Shown one piece after another: positions 17,936 to 26,425 of a stretch of 64,000 nucleotides of DNA. The DNA comes from Nocardiopsis alborubida (GTDB lineage Bacteria; Actinomycetota; Actinomycetes; Streptosporangiales; Streptosporangiaceae). The translations under genes and the position numbers were made by a program. The first letter of the stretch is position 1; each line of letters begins with the position of its first letter. The notes under the pieces were generated by a model. The model was not told the DNA's origin. It was given only the letters and a program-made list of their open reading frames with translations, and did not search any database. The stretch covers positions 1-64,000 of the forward strand of contig NZ_JAAXPG010000004.1 of the NCBI RefSeq assembly GCF_012396365.1, given 5' to 3'.

Positions 17936-18991
17936 TCACTCCCCGGCGGGCGGCTCCCCGTCCAGCAGCGCCGACGGACCGGGCGGCCCGAGCCGCACGC
18001 CCTCCCGCGCCGTCCAGTAGCGGCGCAGCACGTCCAGCACCACCGAGACCCGCAGGCCCGTGATGCCCGAGAGGCGCCCCAGGTCCGCGGAGAGGAAGTC
18101 GGCGAGTTCGGCCTCGTCGCGGAACACCGCGTGGTGGATCACGGACGAGGTCCCGGCCACCACCGAGACGTAACGCGCGGAGGGGTGCGCCCCCAGCGCG
18201 TCGGCGACGCCGCCGATCTCGCGGGGGCTGACCTCCAGGGCCAGCACCGCCTCCACGCCCATGCCCAGCAGCGCGGGCTCCACCTCCACCCGGGGGCGCA
18301 CCATGCGGCGCTCCAGCACGGACTGGACGAGGCGGTAGGCCGTGGACTGGCTGACCCCGAGCGCGCGGGCGACCTCCCCCGAACCGGCGCGCGCGTCGCG
18401 GTGCAGCATCCGCACCACGAGCGCCTCCTGCGCGCTCAGCGGGCTGCGGGGTCCCTCCGCCGCCCCGTTCTCCCAGGTGTCGGTGTAGGGGTCCAGCGCC
18501 CGGGTCCGCTCGGGGCCGAGCCGGTCCAGCCGCCAGGAGTCGGCCCGGCTCACCGCCCGCAGGACCAGGTCGGACCGCGTGGCCGCCACGCCCTCCACCG
18601 AGGGGATCCCGTCGGCGAGCAGGTCCGCCGCACGGTCGCGGCGGAAGGGGTGCACGACGCAGTAGACGTCGGACCCGCCGCTGGTCACGGCCGTGAACTG
18701 CGTCTCGGGCCGTTCCGCCAGGCGGCGGGCCACCCGCCGGGAGCAGCCGGGGGCGGTGGTGATCCACACGTGGTGCGGATGGGCGTCGGAGAGCAGCGGC
18801 CAGTCCACCTGGCCGACCACGCGCACGGAGCGATCGGTCTGGAGGCGCTGGAGGCGCCGCCCCACGGTGCTCGCCGAACTCCCCACGGCCTCGGCCAGGG
18901 CGCTGACCGGCGCCCGGGGCGCCAGCTGGAGGGCGGCGACCAGGTCCATGTCGAGTTCGTCCAGCGCCGCGTCCGCTTCCGACAAGACCAT
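17936..18991 (-). CDS. Two-module Lrp/AsnC transcriptional regulator
   Basis: Predicted 351 aa from ATG 18991, about twice the usual Lrp length. The first module has a winged helix (LDMDLVAALQLAPRAPVSAL, then SSASTVGRRLQRLQ) followed by a ligand-binding half. The second has another helix-turn-helix (residues about 185-235, LSAQEALVVRMLHRDARAGS, then VSQSTAYRLVQSVLERR) and a second AsnC/RAM domain. Such duplicated Lrp proteins regulate adjacent transport or catabolic genes. It is divergent from abgT across a 140-base gap that contains an inverted repeat over a promoter-like sequence, so it probably controls abgT and the peptidase gene. Confidence 0.85.
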   Translation of the reverse strand: MVLSEADAALDELDMDLVAALQLAPRAPVSALAEAVGSSASTVGRRLQRLQTDRSVRVVGQVDWPLLSDAHPHHVWITTAPGCSRRVARRLAERPETQFTAVTSGGSDVYCVVHPFRRDRAADLLADGIPSVEGVAATRSDLVLRAVSRADSWRLDRLGPERTRALDPYTDTWENGAAEGPRSPLSAQEALVVRMLHRDARAGSGEVARALGVSQSTAYRLVQSVLERRMVRPRVEVEPALLGMGVEAVLALEVSPREIGGVADALGAHPSARYVSVVAGTSSVIHHAVFRDEAELADFLSADLGRLSGITGLRVSVVLDVLRRYWTAREGVRLGPPGPSALLDGEPPAGE

Positions 18992-19024
18992 AGTCACCAC
19001 ACACGCCGTCTCTGCTGAATGATT

Positions 19025-19074
19025 CCACCACTTTATCGCTGGTGGTTGACATATCCATCCACCGCACATGCAAT
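19025..19074 (+). promoter_or_regulatory. abgT promoter with overlapping operator
   Basis: CCACCA (19025-19030) and TGGTGG (19040-19045) form an inverted repeat immediately before TTGACA (19046-19051), which is 17 bases from TGCAAT (19069-19074). This fits a regulated promoter for abgT, with the divergent Lrp regulator as the likely binder. Confidence 0.55.
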
Positions 19075-19131
19075 GTACTGGTCAACGCAGCACGGGGGGC
19101 GCCAGCCCGCCCGGACGTCAGGGGAGCACGG

Positions 19132-20688
19132 GTGACCACGACCGATTCCACACGCCCCAGGCTGCCCATGCGGCTGCTCCTGGGCTCCCTCCAGGTGGTC
19201 GAACGGGTGGGCAACAAGCTGCCCCACCCGTTCTGGCTGTTCACGATCATGGCCGGGATCGTCATCGCGCTCAGCGCCCTGCTCAACGCGCTGGACGTCT
19301 CCGCCGTCTCGCCGGTGGACGGCGAGCGCATCGCGGTCCGCAGCCTGCTCTCCCCCGAGGGCGTGCAGACCATCGTCGGCGACGCGATCGACAACTTCGC
19401 GACCTTCCCGCCGCTGGCCATCATCATCGTCGTCATGCTCGGGGTGTCGGTCGCCGAGCGCAGCGGCCTGCTCAACGCGATGCTGCGCGGCAGCGTCACC
19501 AGGGTCCCGGCCCGGTGGCTGACCTTCGCCGTCGCGCTGACCGGCGTCACCGGCAGCGTCGCCTCCGACGCCGCCTACGTCGTGCTCATCCCGCTGGGCG
19601 CCCTGCTCTTCAAGGCCGCGGGCCGCAGTCCCGTCCTCGGCCTGGTCGTGGCCTTCGCCTCCGTCTCCGCCGGGTACAACGCGTCCCTGCTCATCACGCC
19701 CACCGACGCGCTCCTGTCCGCCCTGAGCACCGAGGCCGCCGCGATCATCGACCCCGGCTACACGGTCACGGCGCTGGACAACTACTTCTTCAGCGTCGTC
19801 TCCGCCGTCGTGCTCGCCGCCCTGATCACCCTCGTCACCGAGTTCGTGCTGAGCAGGCGCTCCGAGGGCCTGACCGAGGACGGCGACGGAGAGGGGGACC
19901 GGGAGGCGCGGGAGCTGGGCTCCATGGCCCTCTCCGACGCCGAGCGCCGGGGGCTGCGCAACGCCGGGCTGACCGTGCTGGCGGCCGTGGCGGTCCTCGC
20001 GGCGGCGCTCGTGCCCCCGGCCTCGCCCCTGCGCGGGGAGGACGGGACGGTCCTCGCCTCGCCGATCATCACCGGTGTCGCCTACGTGCTGGGCGTCCTG
20101 TTCCTGCTCGCCGGAATCGTGTACGGACGCGCCACGGGCACCGTGGCCTCCGCGCGGGACGTCCCCGAGGCGATGACCGCGGGGGTGCGCGACCTGGCGC
20201 CGGTGGTCGTGCTGTTCTTCGCCGCCTCGCAGTTCCTCGCCTACTTCCGCTGGACCGGGATCGGCGAGATCGTGGCGATCCGCGGCGCCGCGCTGCTGGA
20301 CTCGGCCGGGGTCCACCCCGTACTGCTCTTCCTCGGCATGATCGTGTTCGCCGCCGCGCTGAACCTGCTCATCACCAGCGGTTCCGCGCAGTGGACCCTG
20401 ATCGCGCCGGTCTTCGTGCCCATGTTCATGCTCCTGGACGTGCCGCCCGAGACGACCCAGGCCGTCTACCGCATCGCCGACTCCAGCACCAACGTCATCA
20501 GCCCGATGAGCCCGTACTTCGTCATGGCGCTGGGCTTCCTCCAGCGCTACCGCCGGGACGCGGGCATCGGCACGCTGATCTCCCTCACGCTGCCGCTGTG
20601 CCTCACCGTCCTGATCGGATGGACCCTGCTGTTCCTGGGCTGGTGGGCGCTCGGCGTCCCGCTGGGACCGGGTGTGCCGGTGCGCTGA
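19132..20688 (+). CDS. abgT: AbgT-family p-aminobenzoyl-glutamate transporter
   Basis: Predicted 518 aa; GTG 19132 is preceded by CAGGGGAG. The protein is a polytopic inner-membrane transporter with at least nine hydrophobic segments. AbgT signatures are visible: NKLPHPFWLFTIMAGIVIAL near the start, GVTGSVASDAAYVVLIPLGA, and NLLITSGSAQWTLIAPVFVP and DSSTNVISPMSPYF near the end. AbgT carries p-aminobenzoyl-glutamate, a folate breakdown product; some homologues act as sulfonamide exporters. The next gene encodes a carboxypeptidase-G2-like enzyme that would release glutamate from the imported substrate, which strongly supports uptake. Confidence 0.9.
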   Translation: MTTTDSTRPRLPMRLLLGSLQVVERVGNKLPHPFWLFTIMAGIVIALSALLNALDVSAVSPVDGERIAVRSLLSPEGVQTIVGDAIDNFATFPPLAIIIVVMLGVSVAERSGLLNAMLRGSVTRVPARWLTFAVALTGVTGSVASDAAYVVLIPLGALLFKAAGRSPVLGLVVAFASVSAGYNASLLITPTDALLSALSTEAAAIIDPGYTVTALDNYFFSVVSAVVLAALITLVTEFVLSRRSEGLTEDGDGEGDREARELGSMALSDAERRGLRNAGLTVLAAVAVLAAALVPPASPLRGEDGTVLASPIITGVAYVLGVLFLLAGIVYGRATGTVASARDVPEAMTAGVRDLAPVVVLFFAASQFLAYFRWTGIGEIVAIRGAALLDSAGVHPVLLFLGMIVFAAALNLLITSGSAQWTLIAPVFVPMFMLLDVPPETTQAVYRIADSSTNVISPMSPYFVMALGFLQRYRRDAGIGTLISLTLPLCLTVLIGWTLLFLGWWALGVPLGPGVPVR

Positions 20689-20746
20689 CCGCGCCCCTCC
20701 CGCCGCGAGCGGGATCTCCTGCCCACCGCAACGAAGAGAGTGACAC

Positions 20747-21904
20747 ATGAGCCAGACGGTGACCGCGAGGCTGGCGGACGCGGCCGAGCGCGCCCTGCCC
20801 GGCATGATCGACGACCTGCGCGCCCTCGTGGAACTGGAGACCCCCAGCGGCGACCGGGACCTGCTGTCCGCCGGGCTGGACGGCATCGAGGAGTGGCTGG
20901 TCCGGCGGCTGGGAGCTCCCGAGAGCCGGGTCCGCTACGACGGCGGTTCCTTCGGCGACGTGCTGGAGGTGTCCTATCCCGGAACCGGGTCGGGGACCGT
21001 GCTCTTCGTCAGCCACTACGACACCGTCTGGCCCGCCGGAACCCTGGCCGGGTGGCCGGTCACGGTCGACGGCGACCGGTTCAGCGGCCCCGGCTGCTTC
21101 GACATGAAGGCCGGGATCGTGCAGAGCGCCTGGGCGCTGCGGCTCCTGCGCGAGCTGGACCTGCCCCGGCCCGCCGTGCGGATGCTGCTCACCGGGGACG
21201 AGGAGATCGGCAGTCCCGCGTCGCGCCCGCACATCGAGCGGGCCAGCGAGGGCGTGGACCTGACCCTGGTCCTCGAACCCAGCAGGGAGGGCATGCCCAA
21301 GACCCGGCGCAAGGGCATGGGGATCTTCGACGTGGACGTGCGCGGCGTGGAGTCCCACGCGGGCCTGGACCCCGCCGCCGGGGCGAGCGCCGTGCACGCC
21401 CTGGCCCAGGTCCTGCCCGCGCTCGCCGCCCTGTCCGCGCCGGAGCTGGGCACCACGGTGAACGTGGGCCGGGTCTCCGGGGGGACCGGGTACAACGTCG
21501 TCGCCGGACACGCCCGCTGCGGGGTGGACGTGCGGGTGCAGGACCCCGCCGAGATGGCCCGCGTGGACGCCGGGCTGGCCGCGCTCGCCGCCGCCGACCC
21601 GCGCGTGGCGGTCGAGGTCACGGGCGGGTGGAACCGTCCGCCGATGAACCCCAACCCGCCCTCGGAGGAGGCGTTCGGCCTGCTGCGCGAGGTGGCCGGG
21701 GAACTGGGTGCCTCCCTGGAGGAGGTCTCGGTGGGCGGTGCCAGCGACGCCAACTTCGTGTCCGCGCTGGGCCGCCCGGTGCTCGACGGGCTGGGCGCGG
21801 TGGGCGCCGGGCCGCACTCGCGCGACGAGCACGTCCTGGTCGGCGGGACGCCGCGCCAGGTCGCCCTGGTGGCGGGCCTGATGGAGCGGATCGCGGGGAG
21901 GTAA
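20747..21904 (+). CDS. M20 peptidase, carboxypeptidase G2-like
   Basis: Predicted 385 aa from ATG 20747 with AACGAAGAGAG upstream. M20 metal-site residues are visible: SHYDTVWP (first His and catalytic Asp), CFDMKAG (bridging Asp), GDEEIGS (catalytic and ligand Glu pair), and the closing AGPHSRDEHV histidine. The central dimerisation domain carries GVESHAGLDPAAGASAVHALA, typical of glutamate carboxypeptidases. It has no signal peptide, so it works in the cytoplasm. Pairing with abgT 58 bases upstream indicates that it hydrolyses p-aminobenzoyl-glutamate or related folate fragments. Confidence 0.88.
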   Translation: MSQTVTARLADAAERALPGMIDDLRALVELETPSGDRDLLSAGLDGIEEWLVRRLGAPESRVRYDGGSFGDVLEVSYPGTGSGTVLFVSHYDTVWPAGTLAGWPVTVDGDRFSGPGCFDMKAGIVQSAWALRLLRELDLPRPAVRMLLTGDEEIGSPASRPHIERASEGVDLTLVLEPSREGMPKTRRKGMGIFDVDVRGVESHAGLDPAAGASAVHALAQVLPALAALSAPELGTTVNVGRVSGGTGYNVVAGHARCGVDVRVQDPAEMARVDAGLAALAAADPRVAVEVTGGWNRPPMNPNPPSEEAFGLLREVAGELGASLEEVSVGGASDANFVSALGRPVLDGLGAVGAGPHSRDEHVLVGGTPRQVALVAGLMERIAGR

Positions 21905-21934
21905 GGCGGCGACGCCCGCTCCCGCTAGGGACGA

Positions 21935-21998
21935 CGTGTGGACGAGTCGCCATGGGAATGAGTCTCCATGGCGACGAGTCGACACGGGGCGGTCCGGC
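21935..21998. repeat. GTCGACNN-type tandem repeat, copy C (16-bp periodic)
   Basis: Four 16-base units (21935, 21951, 21967, 21983) in strict phase, best represented by CATGGCGACGAGTCGA. It lies between convergent genes, just before a strong terminator. Confidence 0.65.
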
Positions 21999-22045
21999 AA
22001 GCGCGGGAACGACCGCTCCGGCGGCGGCCGGACCGGCACGCAAAA

Positions 22046-22078
22046 GGGCGCCCCGGGACACCGGGTCCCGGGGCGCCC
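22046..22078 (-). terminator. Intrinsic terminator of the bkd operon
   Basis: A perfect 14-bp stem (22046-22059 with 22065-22078) is followed on the minus strand by four U residues. It begins 13 bases after the last gene of the operon. Confidence 0.85.
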
Positions 22079-22091
22079 GCTCCGTCCAGGC

Positions 22092-23486
22092 CTACAGGCG
22101 GGCGATGGCCGCGGCCGGGTTCTCCATGGCGTCGGCCACCACGCGCATGAAGCCCGCGGCGGCCCCGCCGTCGCACACGCGGTGGTCGAAGGCGAACGAC
22201 AGCTGCGTGATCCTGCGGACGGTCAGCTCGCCGTCCACCACCCACGGGCGGTCCATGATCCGGCCCAGGCCCAGGATCGCCACCTGCGGGTGGTTGATGA
22301 TGGCGGCGCTGCCGTCCACACGCAGCGACCCGTAGTTGTTGAGGGTGAAGGTGCCGCCGGTCATCTCGGCGCGGGAGGCCCGGCCCTCCCGGGCGGCGGC
22401 GGTGAGCCGCCGGATCTCGCCGTCCAGTTCGATCGTGGTGAGCCGGTGCGCGCCCAGCACGGCCGGGGCGACCAGGCCCCGGTCGGTCTGCACCGCCAGA
22501 CCCAGGTTGATCCCGTCGTACTGGACCAGCTCACCGCGTTCGGCGTCCACCCTGCCGTTGAGCTCGGGGTGGGCGCGCAGGCCCGCGACCACGAACCGCG
22601 CCACGTAGGACATCAGACCGGGCCCGGAGGGGTCGGACCGGCGCAGGCGCACCAGCTCGGTCGCGTCCACGTCCACCCAGACGGTCGCCTCGGGGATCTC
22701 GCTGCGGCTGCGGGACAGCGACGCCGCCACGCTGCGGCGGAACCCGCTCATGGCCACGCGCCGGGACTCGGCCAGTCCCGTGCGGGCGTCCACGCCACCG
22801 GTCGCGACGGGCTCCGGCCCGGCGGCGGGAGCGGCGGAGCCGGCGGCAGGTCCGGCGGGGGCGGCGGGGTCAGCGGCGGGGGCCCGCGCGGCCTCGACGG
22901 CCTCGCGCACGTCGCGCCGGGTGATGAGCCCGCCCGGTCCGCTTCCGGGAACCTCGGAGATCCGCAGCCCCGCCTCGCGGGCCATCTGCCTCACCAGGGG
23001 CGAGGTGACCAGCGGCGGACGCGCGGCGGCGGGAACCGGCGCGGCGGGCTGGGCCGGACCCGCGGGCGGGCGCTGACGCGGGCGGCGACGGCGCCCGGAG
23101 GCCGCGGCCTCCGGCGTTCCGTAGCCGATCAGCACGTTGCCCGAACCCGTTCCGGCGCGCTCCTCCTCGCGGTAGCGCTCCCCCTCCGCCGACACCGGAG
23201 CGGCTGCGGGCCCGGACGCGGTCGCGGTTCCTGCCTCGGCCCCGGAACCGTCGGTCACGCTGATCAGGGGGCGCCCGACCTCCATGACCCGGCCCTCCTC
23301 GCCGTGCAGTTCGCTGACGGTGCCCGCGAAGGGGGAGGGGACCTCCACGATCGACTTGGCGGTCTCCACCTCCACGATCGGCTGGTCCACGGCCACGGTG
23401 TCGCCGACGGCCACGAGCCAGCGCACCACCTCGGCCTCGGTGAGTCCCTCGCCCAGGTCGGGGAGGTCGAAGGTCTGCGTCTTCAC
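22092..23486 (-). CDS. bkdC: Branched-chain 2-oxoacid dehydrogenase E2 (dihydrolipoyl acyltransferase)
   Basis: Predicted 464 aa from GTG 23486, overlapping the upstream stop. Residues 1-77 form one lipoyl domain with the lipoylated Lys in VETAKSIVEVPSPF. An Ala/Pro/Gly-rich linker leads to a peripheral-subunit-binding domain (LVRQMAREAGLRISEVPGSG, about 167-202). The C-terminal catalytic domain ends with FDHRVCDGGAAAGF, carrying the His and Asp of acyl transfer. It takes the acyl group produced by E1 to make branched acyl-CoA, which feeds branched fatty acid and polyketide starter synthesis. The E3 gene is not in the window. Assignment as branched-chain rather than pyruvate E2 rests on the separate E1 alpha/beta genes. 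Confidence 0.88.
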   Translation of the reverse strand: MKTQTFDLPDLGEGLTEAEVVRWLVAVGDTVAVDQPIVEVETAKSIVEVPSPFAGTVSELHGEEGRVMEVGRPLISVTDGSGAEAGTATASGPAAAPVSAEGERYREEERAGTGSGNVLIGYGTPEAAASGRRRRPRQRPPAGPAQPAAPVPAAARPPLVTSPLVRQMAREAGLRISEVPGSGPGGLITRRDVREAVEAARAPAADPAAPAGPAAGSAAPAAGPEPVATGGVDARTGLAESRRVAMSGFRRSVAASLSRSRSEIPEATVWVDVDATELVRLRRSDPSGPGLMSYVARFVVAGLRAHPELNGRVDAERGELVQYDGINLGLAVQTDRGLVAPAVLGAHRLTTIELDGEIRRLTAAAREGRASRAEMTGGTFTLNNYGSLRVDGSAAIINHPQVAILGLGRIMDRPWVVDGELTVRRITQLSFAFDHRVCDGGAAAGFMRVVADAMENPAAAIARL

Positions 23487-24475
23487 TGGTCCTCCCACTG
23501 AAGGTCGTCGACGGCGTCCAGGATCCGGTCCACGCCGGGGAGCTGGAAGCGCTCCAGCTTCGGCGGAGGGAAGGGGATGTCGAAGCCGGTGACGCGGCGC
23601 ACCGGCGCGGCCAGGGAGTGGAAGCAGCGCTCGGTCACCCGCGCGACGATCTCCGAGGCGACGCTGGCGTACCCGCTGGCCTCGGCGACCACGACGGCGC
23701 GCCCGGTGGAGCGGACCGCCTCGCACACGGTGGCGTCGTCGAAGGGGACGAGGGAGCGCACGTCCACCACCTGGAGGCTGCGGCCCTCCCGGGCGGCGGC
23801 CTCGGCCGCCTCCAGCGCGGTGGGCGCCGAGGGGCCGTAGGCGATGAGGGTGGCGTCGGTGCCGGGGCGGCGCACCACGGCGCGGCCGATGGGCGGCTCG
23901 GGCGCGGACAGGTCGACCTCGTCCTTGCCCCAGTAGAGCTTCTTGGGCTCCATGAACACGACCGGGTCGTCGGAGGCGATCGCCTCCCGCAGCAGGAAGT
24001 AGGCGTCGGCGGGCGTGGACGGGGTGACCACGGTCAGGCCGGGCGTGTGGGCGTAGTAGGCCTCGGAGGAGTCGCAGTGGTGCTCGACGCCGCCGATCCC
24101 TCCGGCGTAGGGGACGCGGATGACCATGGGCAGCCCGACCCGCCCGCGGGTGCGGTTGCGCGTCTTGGCCACGTGGCTGACGATCTGCTCGAAGGCCGGG
24201 TAGGCGAACGCGTCGAACTGCATCTCCACCACGGGGCGCATGCCGTTCATCGCCATGCCGACGGCCATGCCCACGATCCCGGACTCGGCGAGCGGGGTGT
24301 CGAAGCAGCGGTCCTCGCCGAACTCCGCGGTGAGGCCGTCGGTGATGCGGAAGACGCCGCCGAGGGGGCCGACGTCCTCGCCGAAGACGTACACCGCCGG
24401 GTCCTCGGCCATGGCGTCGCGCAGGGCCCGGTTGAGGGCCTGGGCCATGGAGAGCTTGGTGGGGTCGGTCGCCAT
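23483..24475 (-). CDS. bkdB: Branched-chain 2-oxoacid dehydrogenase E1 beta
   Basis: Predicted 330 aa from ATG 24475, one base after the stop of the alpha subunit gene. Typical transketolase-like pyrimidine domain (MAQALNRALRDAMAEDPAVY, FGEDVGPLGGVFRITDGL) and C-terminal domain (GRAVVVAEASGYASVASEIV). Together with E1 alpha it decarboxylates 2-oxo-isovalerate and related acids from Val, Leu and Ile and transfers the acyl group to the E2 lipoyl arm. Gene order alpha, beta, E2 is standard for bkd operons. Confidence 0.9.
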   Translation of the reverse strand: MATDPTKLSMAQALNRALRDAMAEDPAVYVFGEDVGPLGGVFRITDGLTAEFGEDRCFDTPLAESGIVGMAVGMAMNGMRPVVEMQFDAFAYPAFEQIVSHVAKTRNRTRGRVGLPMVIRVPYAGGIGGVEHHCDSSEAYYAHTPGLTVVTPSTPADAYFLLREAIASDDPVVFMEPKKLYWGKDEVDLSAPEPPIGRAVVRRPGTDATLIAYGPSAPTALEAAEAAAREGRSLQVVDVRSLVPFDDATVCEAVRSTGRAVVVAEASGYASVASEIVARVTERCFHSLAAPVRRVTGFDIPFPPPKLERFQLPGVDRILDAVDDLQWEDQ

Positions 24476-24476
24476 G

Positions 24477-25562
24477 TCAGCTGCCCTCTCTGCTCAGTTC
24501 GTCGGCCAGGAAGGCGGCCTGCTCGTCCAGCTGCGGCGTGGGGGTGGCGAACACGTGCGCGAACAGCTCGGCGGGTTCGGGGTCGGTGTCCCTGACGACG
24601 CCCTCGCGCATGGCGGCGGCCACGGCCTCCGCCTCCTCGGCGATCCGCGCCTTGCGGGCCTTGGTGAGGACGCGTTTCCTGGTGAGGTGGGTCTCCATGC
24701 GCAGCAGGGGGTCGCGGGCCTTCCAGGGGTCGACCTCCTCCTGGCTGCGGTACCGGGTGGCGTCGTCGGCGTTGGTGTGCGCCTGCATGCGGTAGGTGTG
24801 CGCCTCCACCAGCTGGGGGCCCTCGCCCGCCCGCGCGGCGGCCACGGCCCGGTCCAGCACGGCGAGCACAGCGGGGGCGTCGTTGCCGTCGACCCGCTCC
24901 GCGTTCACCCCGTAGCCGACGCCCTTGTGCGCCAGCGAGGGCGCGGCGGTCTGCCGGGCCAGGGGGACGGAGATGGCGTACTCGTTGTTCTGCACGAAGA
25001 ACACCACCGGGGCCCGGAACACCGCCGCGAAGTTCAGCGCCTCGTGGAAGTCGCCCTCGCTGGTGGCCCCGTCGCCGCACATCGCCATGACCACGGTGTC
25101 CTCACCGCGCAGGCGGGCGGCGTGCGCGACGCCCACCGCGTGCAGGAGCTGGGTGGCCAGCGGTGTGGCCTGCGGGGCCACGCGGTGCGCGTAGGGGTCG
25201 TAGCCCGAGTGCCAGTCACCCTTGAGCAGGCTGAGCACCTCCACCGGGTCCACCCCGCGCGCGACCACGGCCGCGGTGTCGCGGTAGGTCGGGAACAGCC
25301 AGTCGCCCTCCGCCAGGGCCAGGGCCGCGCCCGTCTGGCAGGCCTCCTGCCCGTGCGAGGAGGGGTACACGGCCAGGCGGCCCTGCCTCACGAGGGCGCT
25401 GGCCTGGTCGTTGACGCGGCGGCCGATCACCAGGGAGGTGTACGCGGCGAGCAGCCGCTCCCGGTCCGGGAACGGCAGGGCGGCCCCGTCCACCGGGCTT
25501 CCGGTCTCGTCGAGCAGCCGGACCGGCTGCTCGGAGGGGAGAAGGTCCCGGTCATCAGCCAT
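24477..25562 (-). CDS. bkdA: Branched-chain 2-oxoacid dehydrogenase E1 alpha
   Basis: Predicted 361 aa from ATG 25562, which has AGGAGGTTGGCGCC directly before it. The thiamine diphosphate motif is GDGATSEGDFHEALNFAA followed by QNNEYAIS. The phosphorylation-loop region with YRSQEEVD and WKARDPLLR matches the E1 alpha family. It is the first gene of a three-gene operon. A 16-bp palindrome between promoter region and start codon is a probable control site. In Streptomyces similar operons are needed for branched fatty acids and for polyketide starter units. Confidence 0.9.
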   Translation of the reverse strand: MADDRDLLPSEQPVRLLDETGSPVDGAALPFPDRERLLAAYTSLVIGRRVNDQASALVRQGRLAVYPSSHGQEACQTGAALALAEGDWLFPTYRDTAAVVARGVDPVEVLSLLKGDWHSGYDPYAHRVAPQATPLATQLLHAVGVAHAARLRGEDTVVMAMCGDGATSEGDFHEALNFAAVFRAPVVFFVQNNEYAISVPLARQTAAPSLAHKGVGYGVNAERVDGNDAPAVLAVLDRAVAAARAGEGPQLVEAHTYRMQAHTNADDATRYRSQEEVDPWKARDPLLRMETHLTRKRVLTKARKARIAEEAEAVAAAMREGVVRDTDPEPAELFAHVFATPTPQLDEQAAFLADELSREGS

Positions 25563-25587
25563 GGCGCCAACCTCCTGTGTCAGAAAG

Positions 25588-25603
25588 ATGTGTTCAGACA
25601 CAT
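25588..25603. promoter_or_regulatory. Palindromic operator in the bkd leader
   Basis: ATGTGT-TCAG-ACACAT, perfect arms, 26 bases upstream of the bkdA start. Its position in the leader suits a repressor that blocks early transcription; the binder is unknown (Lrp-, GntR- and TetR-type are all possible). Confidence 0.5.
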
Positions 25604-25843
25604 GGTGCTGTTTATTGCCATCTGTTCGCCACAACCACGTAAAACTCAAGAAAACGTCGAGGATTCCACGCAAAAAATAGGCCGTACGTCCAATCGTGTG
25701 ACCCAGAACACCGTCCAACGTGGACAAGTGGCCCACACCACAGCGCCGCGTCTCCGTGCGGACACGAGGCGGCGCGGCGGTGGTTAGCCTGGGGCGGTAC
25801 CGATCCGCTGCGCACACCACACCACCGGGAAAGAGGGGGCCTC

Positions 25844-26341
25844 GTGAGCGACGAGCGCGAGAACCTGGACTACGGGCTCTTCGGCACCGCGATCCGCGAC
25901 CTGGCCCACGCGATCGCCGACGACGGGTTCGAGCCCGACATGATCCTCTCCATCGCGCGCGGTGGCCTCTTCGTGGCGGGCGGGCTGGGATACGCGCTGG
26001 ACGTGAAGAACCTGCACGTCATGAACGTGGAGTTCTACACCGGGGTCGGCACCACGCTCGACATGCCCGTCATGCTCCCCCCGGTGCCCAACGTGGTCGA
26101 CCTCAGCAGCAAGAGGGTCCTGGTCGCCGACGACGTCGCGGACAGCGGCAGGACCCTCAAACTCGTCCACGACTTCTGCTCCGAGCACGTCGCCGAGGTC
26201 CGCAGCGCGGTCATCTACGAGAAGCCGCGGTCCCTGGTCAAGTGCGAGTACGTGTGGCGGCACACCGACCGGTGGATCAACTTCCCCTGGTCGGTGGAGC
26301 CCCCGGTGGTCAGCCGCCCGGACCAGGTCCGCGACGCCTGA
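25844..26341 (+). CDS. Phosphoribosyltransferase (purine-type)
   Basis: Predicted 165 aa from GTG 25844. The PRPP-binding loop is clear: VLVADDVADSGRTLKLV. The N-terminal ILSIARGGLFVAGGLGYALD and MNVEFYTG are typical of the xanthine/hypoxanthine subgroup. It would join a purine base to PRPP for salvage. The acceptor cannot be defined from sequence; xanthine-guanine type is likely. It is divergent from bkdA and convergent with the formate dehydrogenase operon, so it is monocistronic. Confidence 0.85.
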   Translation: MSDERENLDYGLFGTAIRDLAHAIADDGFEPDMILSIARGGLFVAGGLGYALDVKNLHVMNVEFYTGVGTTLDMPVMLPPVPNVVDLSSKRVLVADDVADSGRTLKLVHDFCSEHVAEVRSAVIYEKPRSLVKCEYVWRHTDRWINFPWSVEPPVVSRPDQVRDA

Positions 26342-26384
26342 CCGCACCGACCACCCCGACCACCGCATAACCACCCCGCGCGGC

Positions 26385-26417
26385 CGTCCTCCCCCGTCCA
26401 GGACACGGAGGAGGACG
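26385..26417. terminator. Weak hairpin between convergent genes
   Basis: CGTCCTCC (26385-26392) pairs with GGAGGACG (26410-26417) over a 17-base loop, between the phosphoribosyltransferase and nrfD-type stop codons. Confidence 0.4.
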
Positions 26418-26425
26418 ACCTCCGC

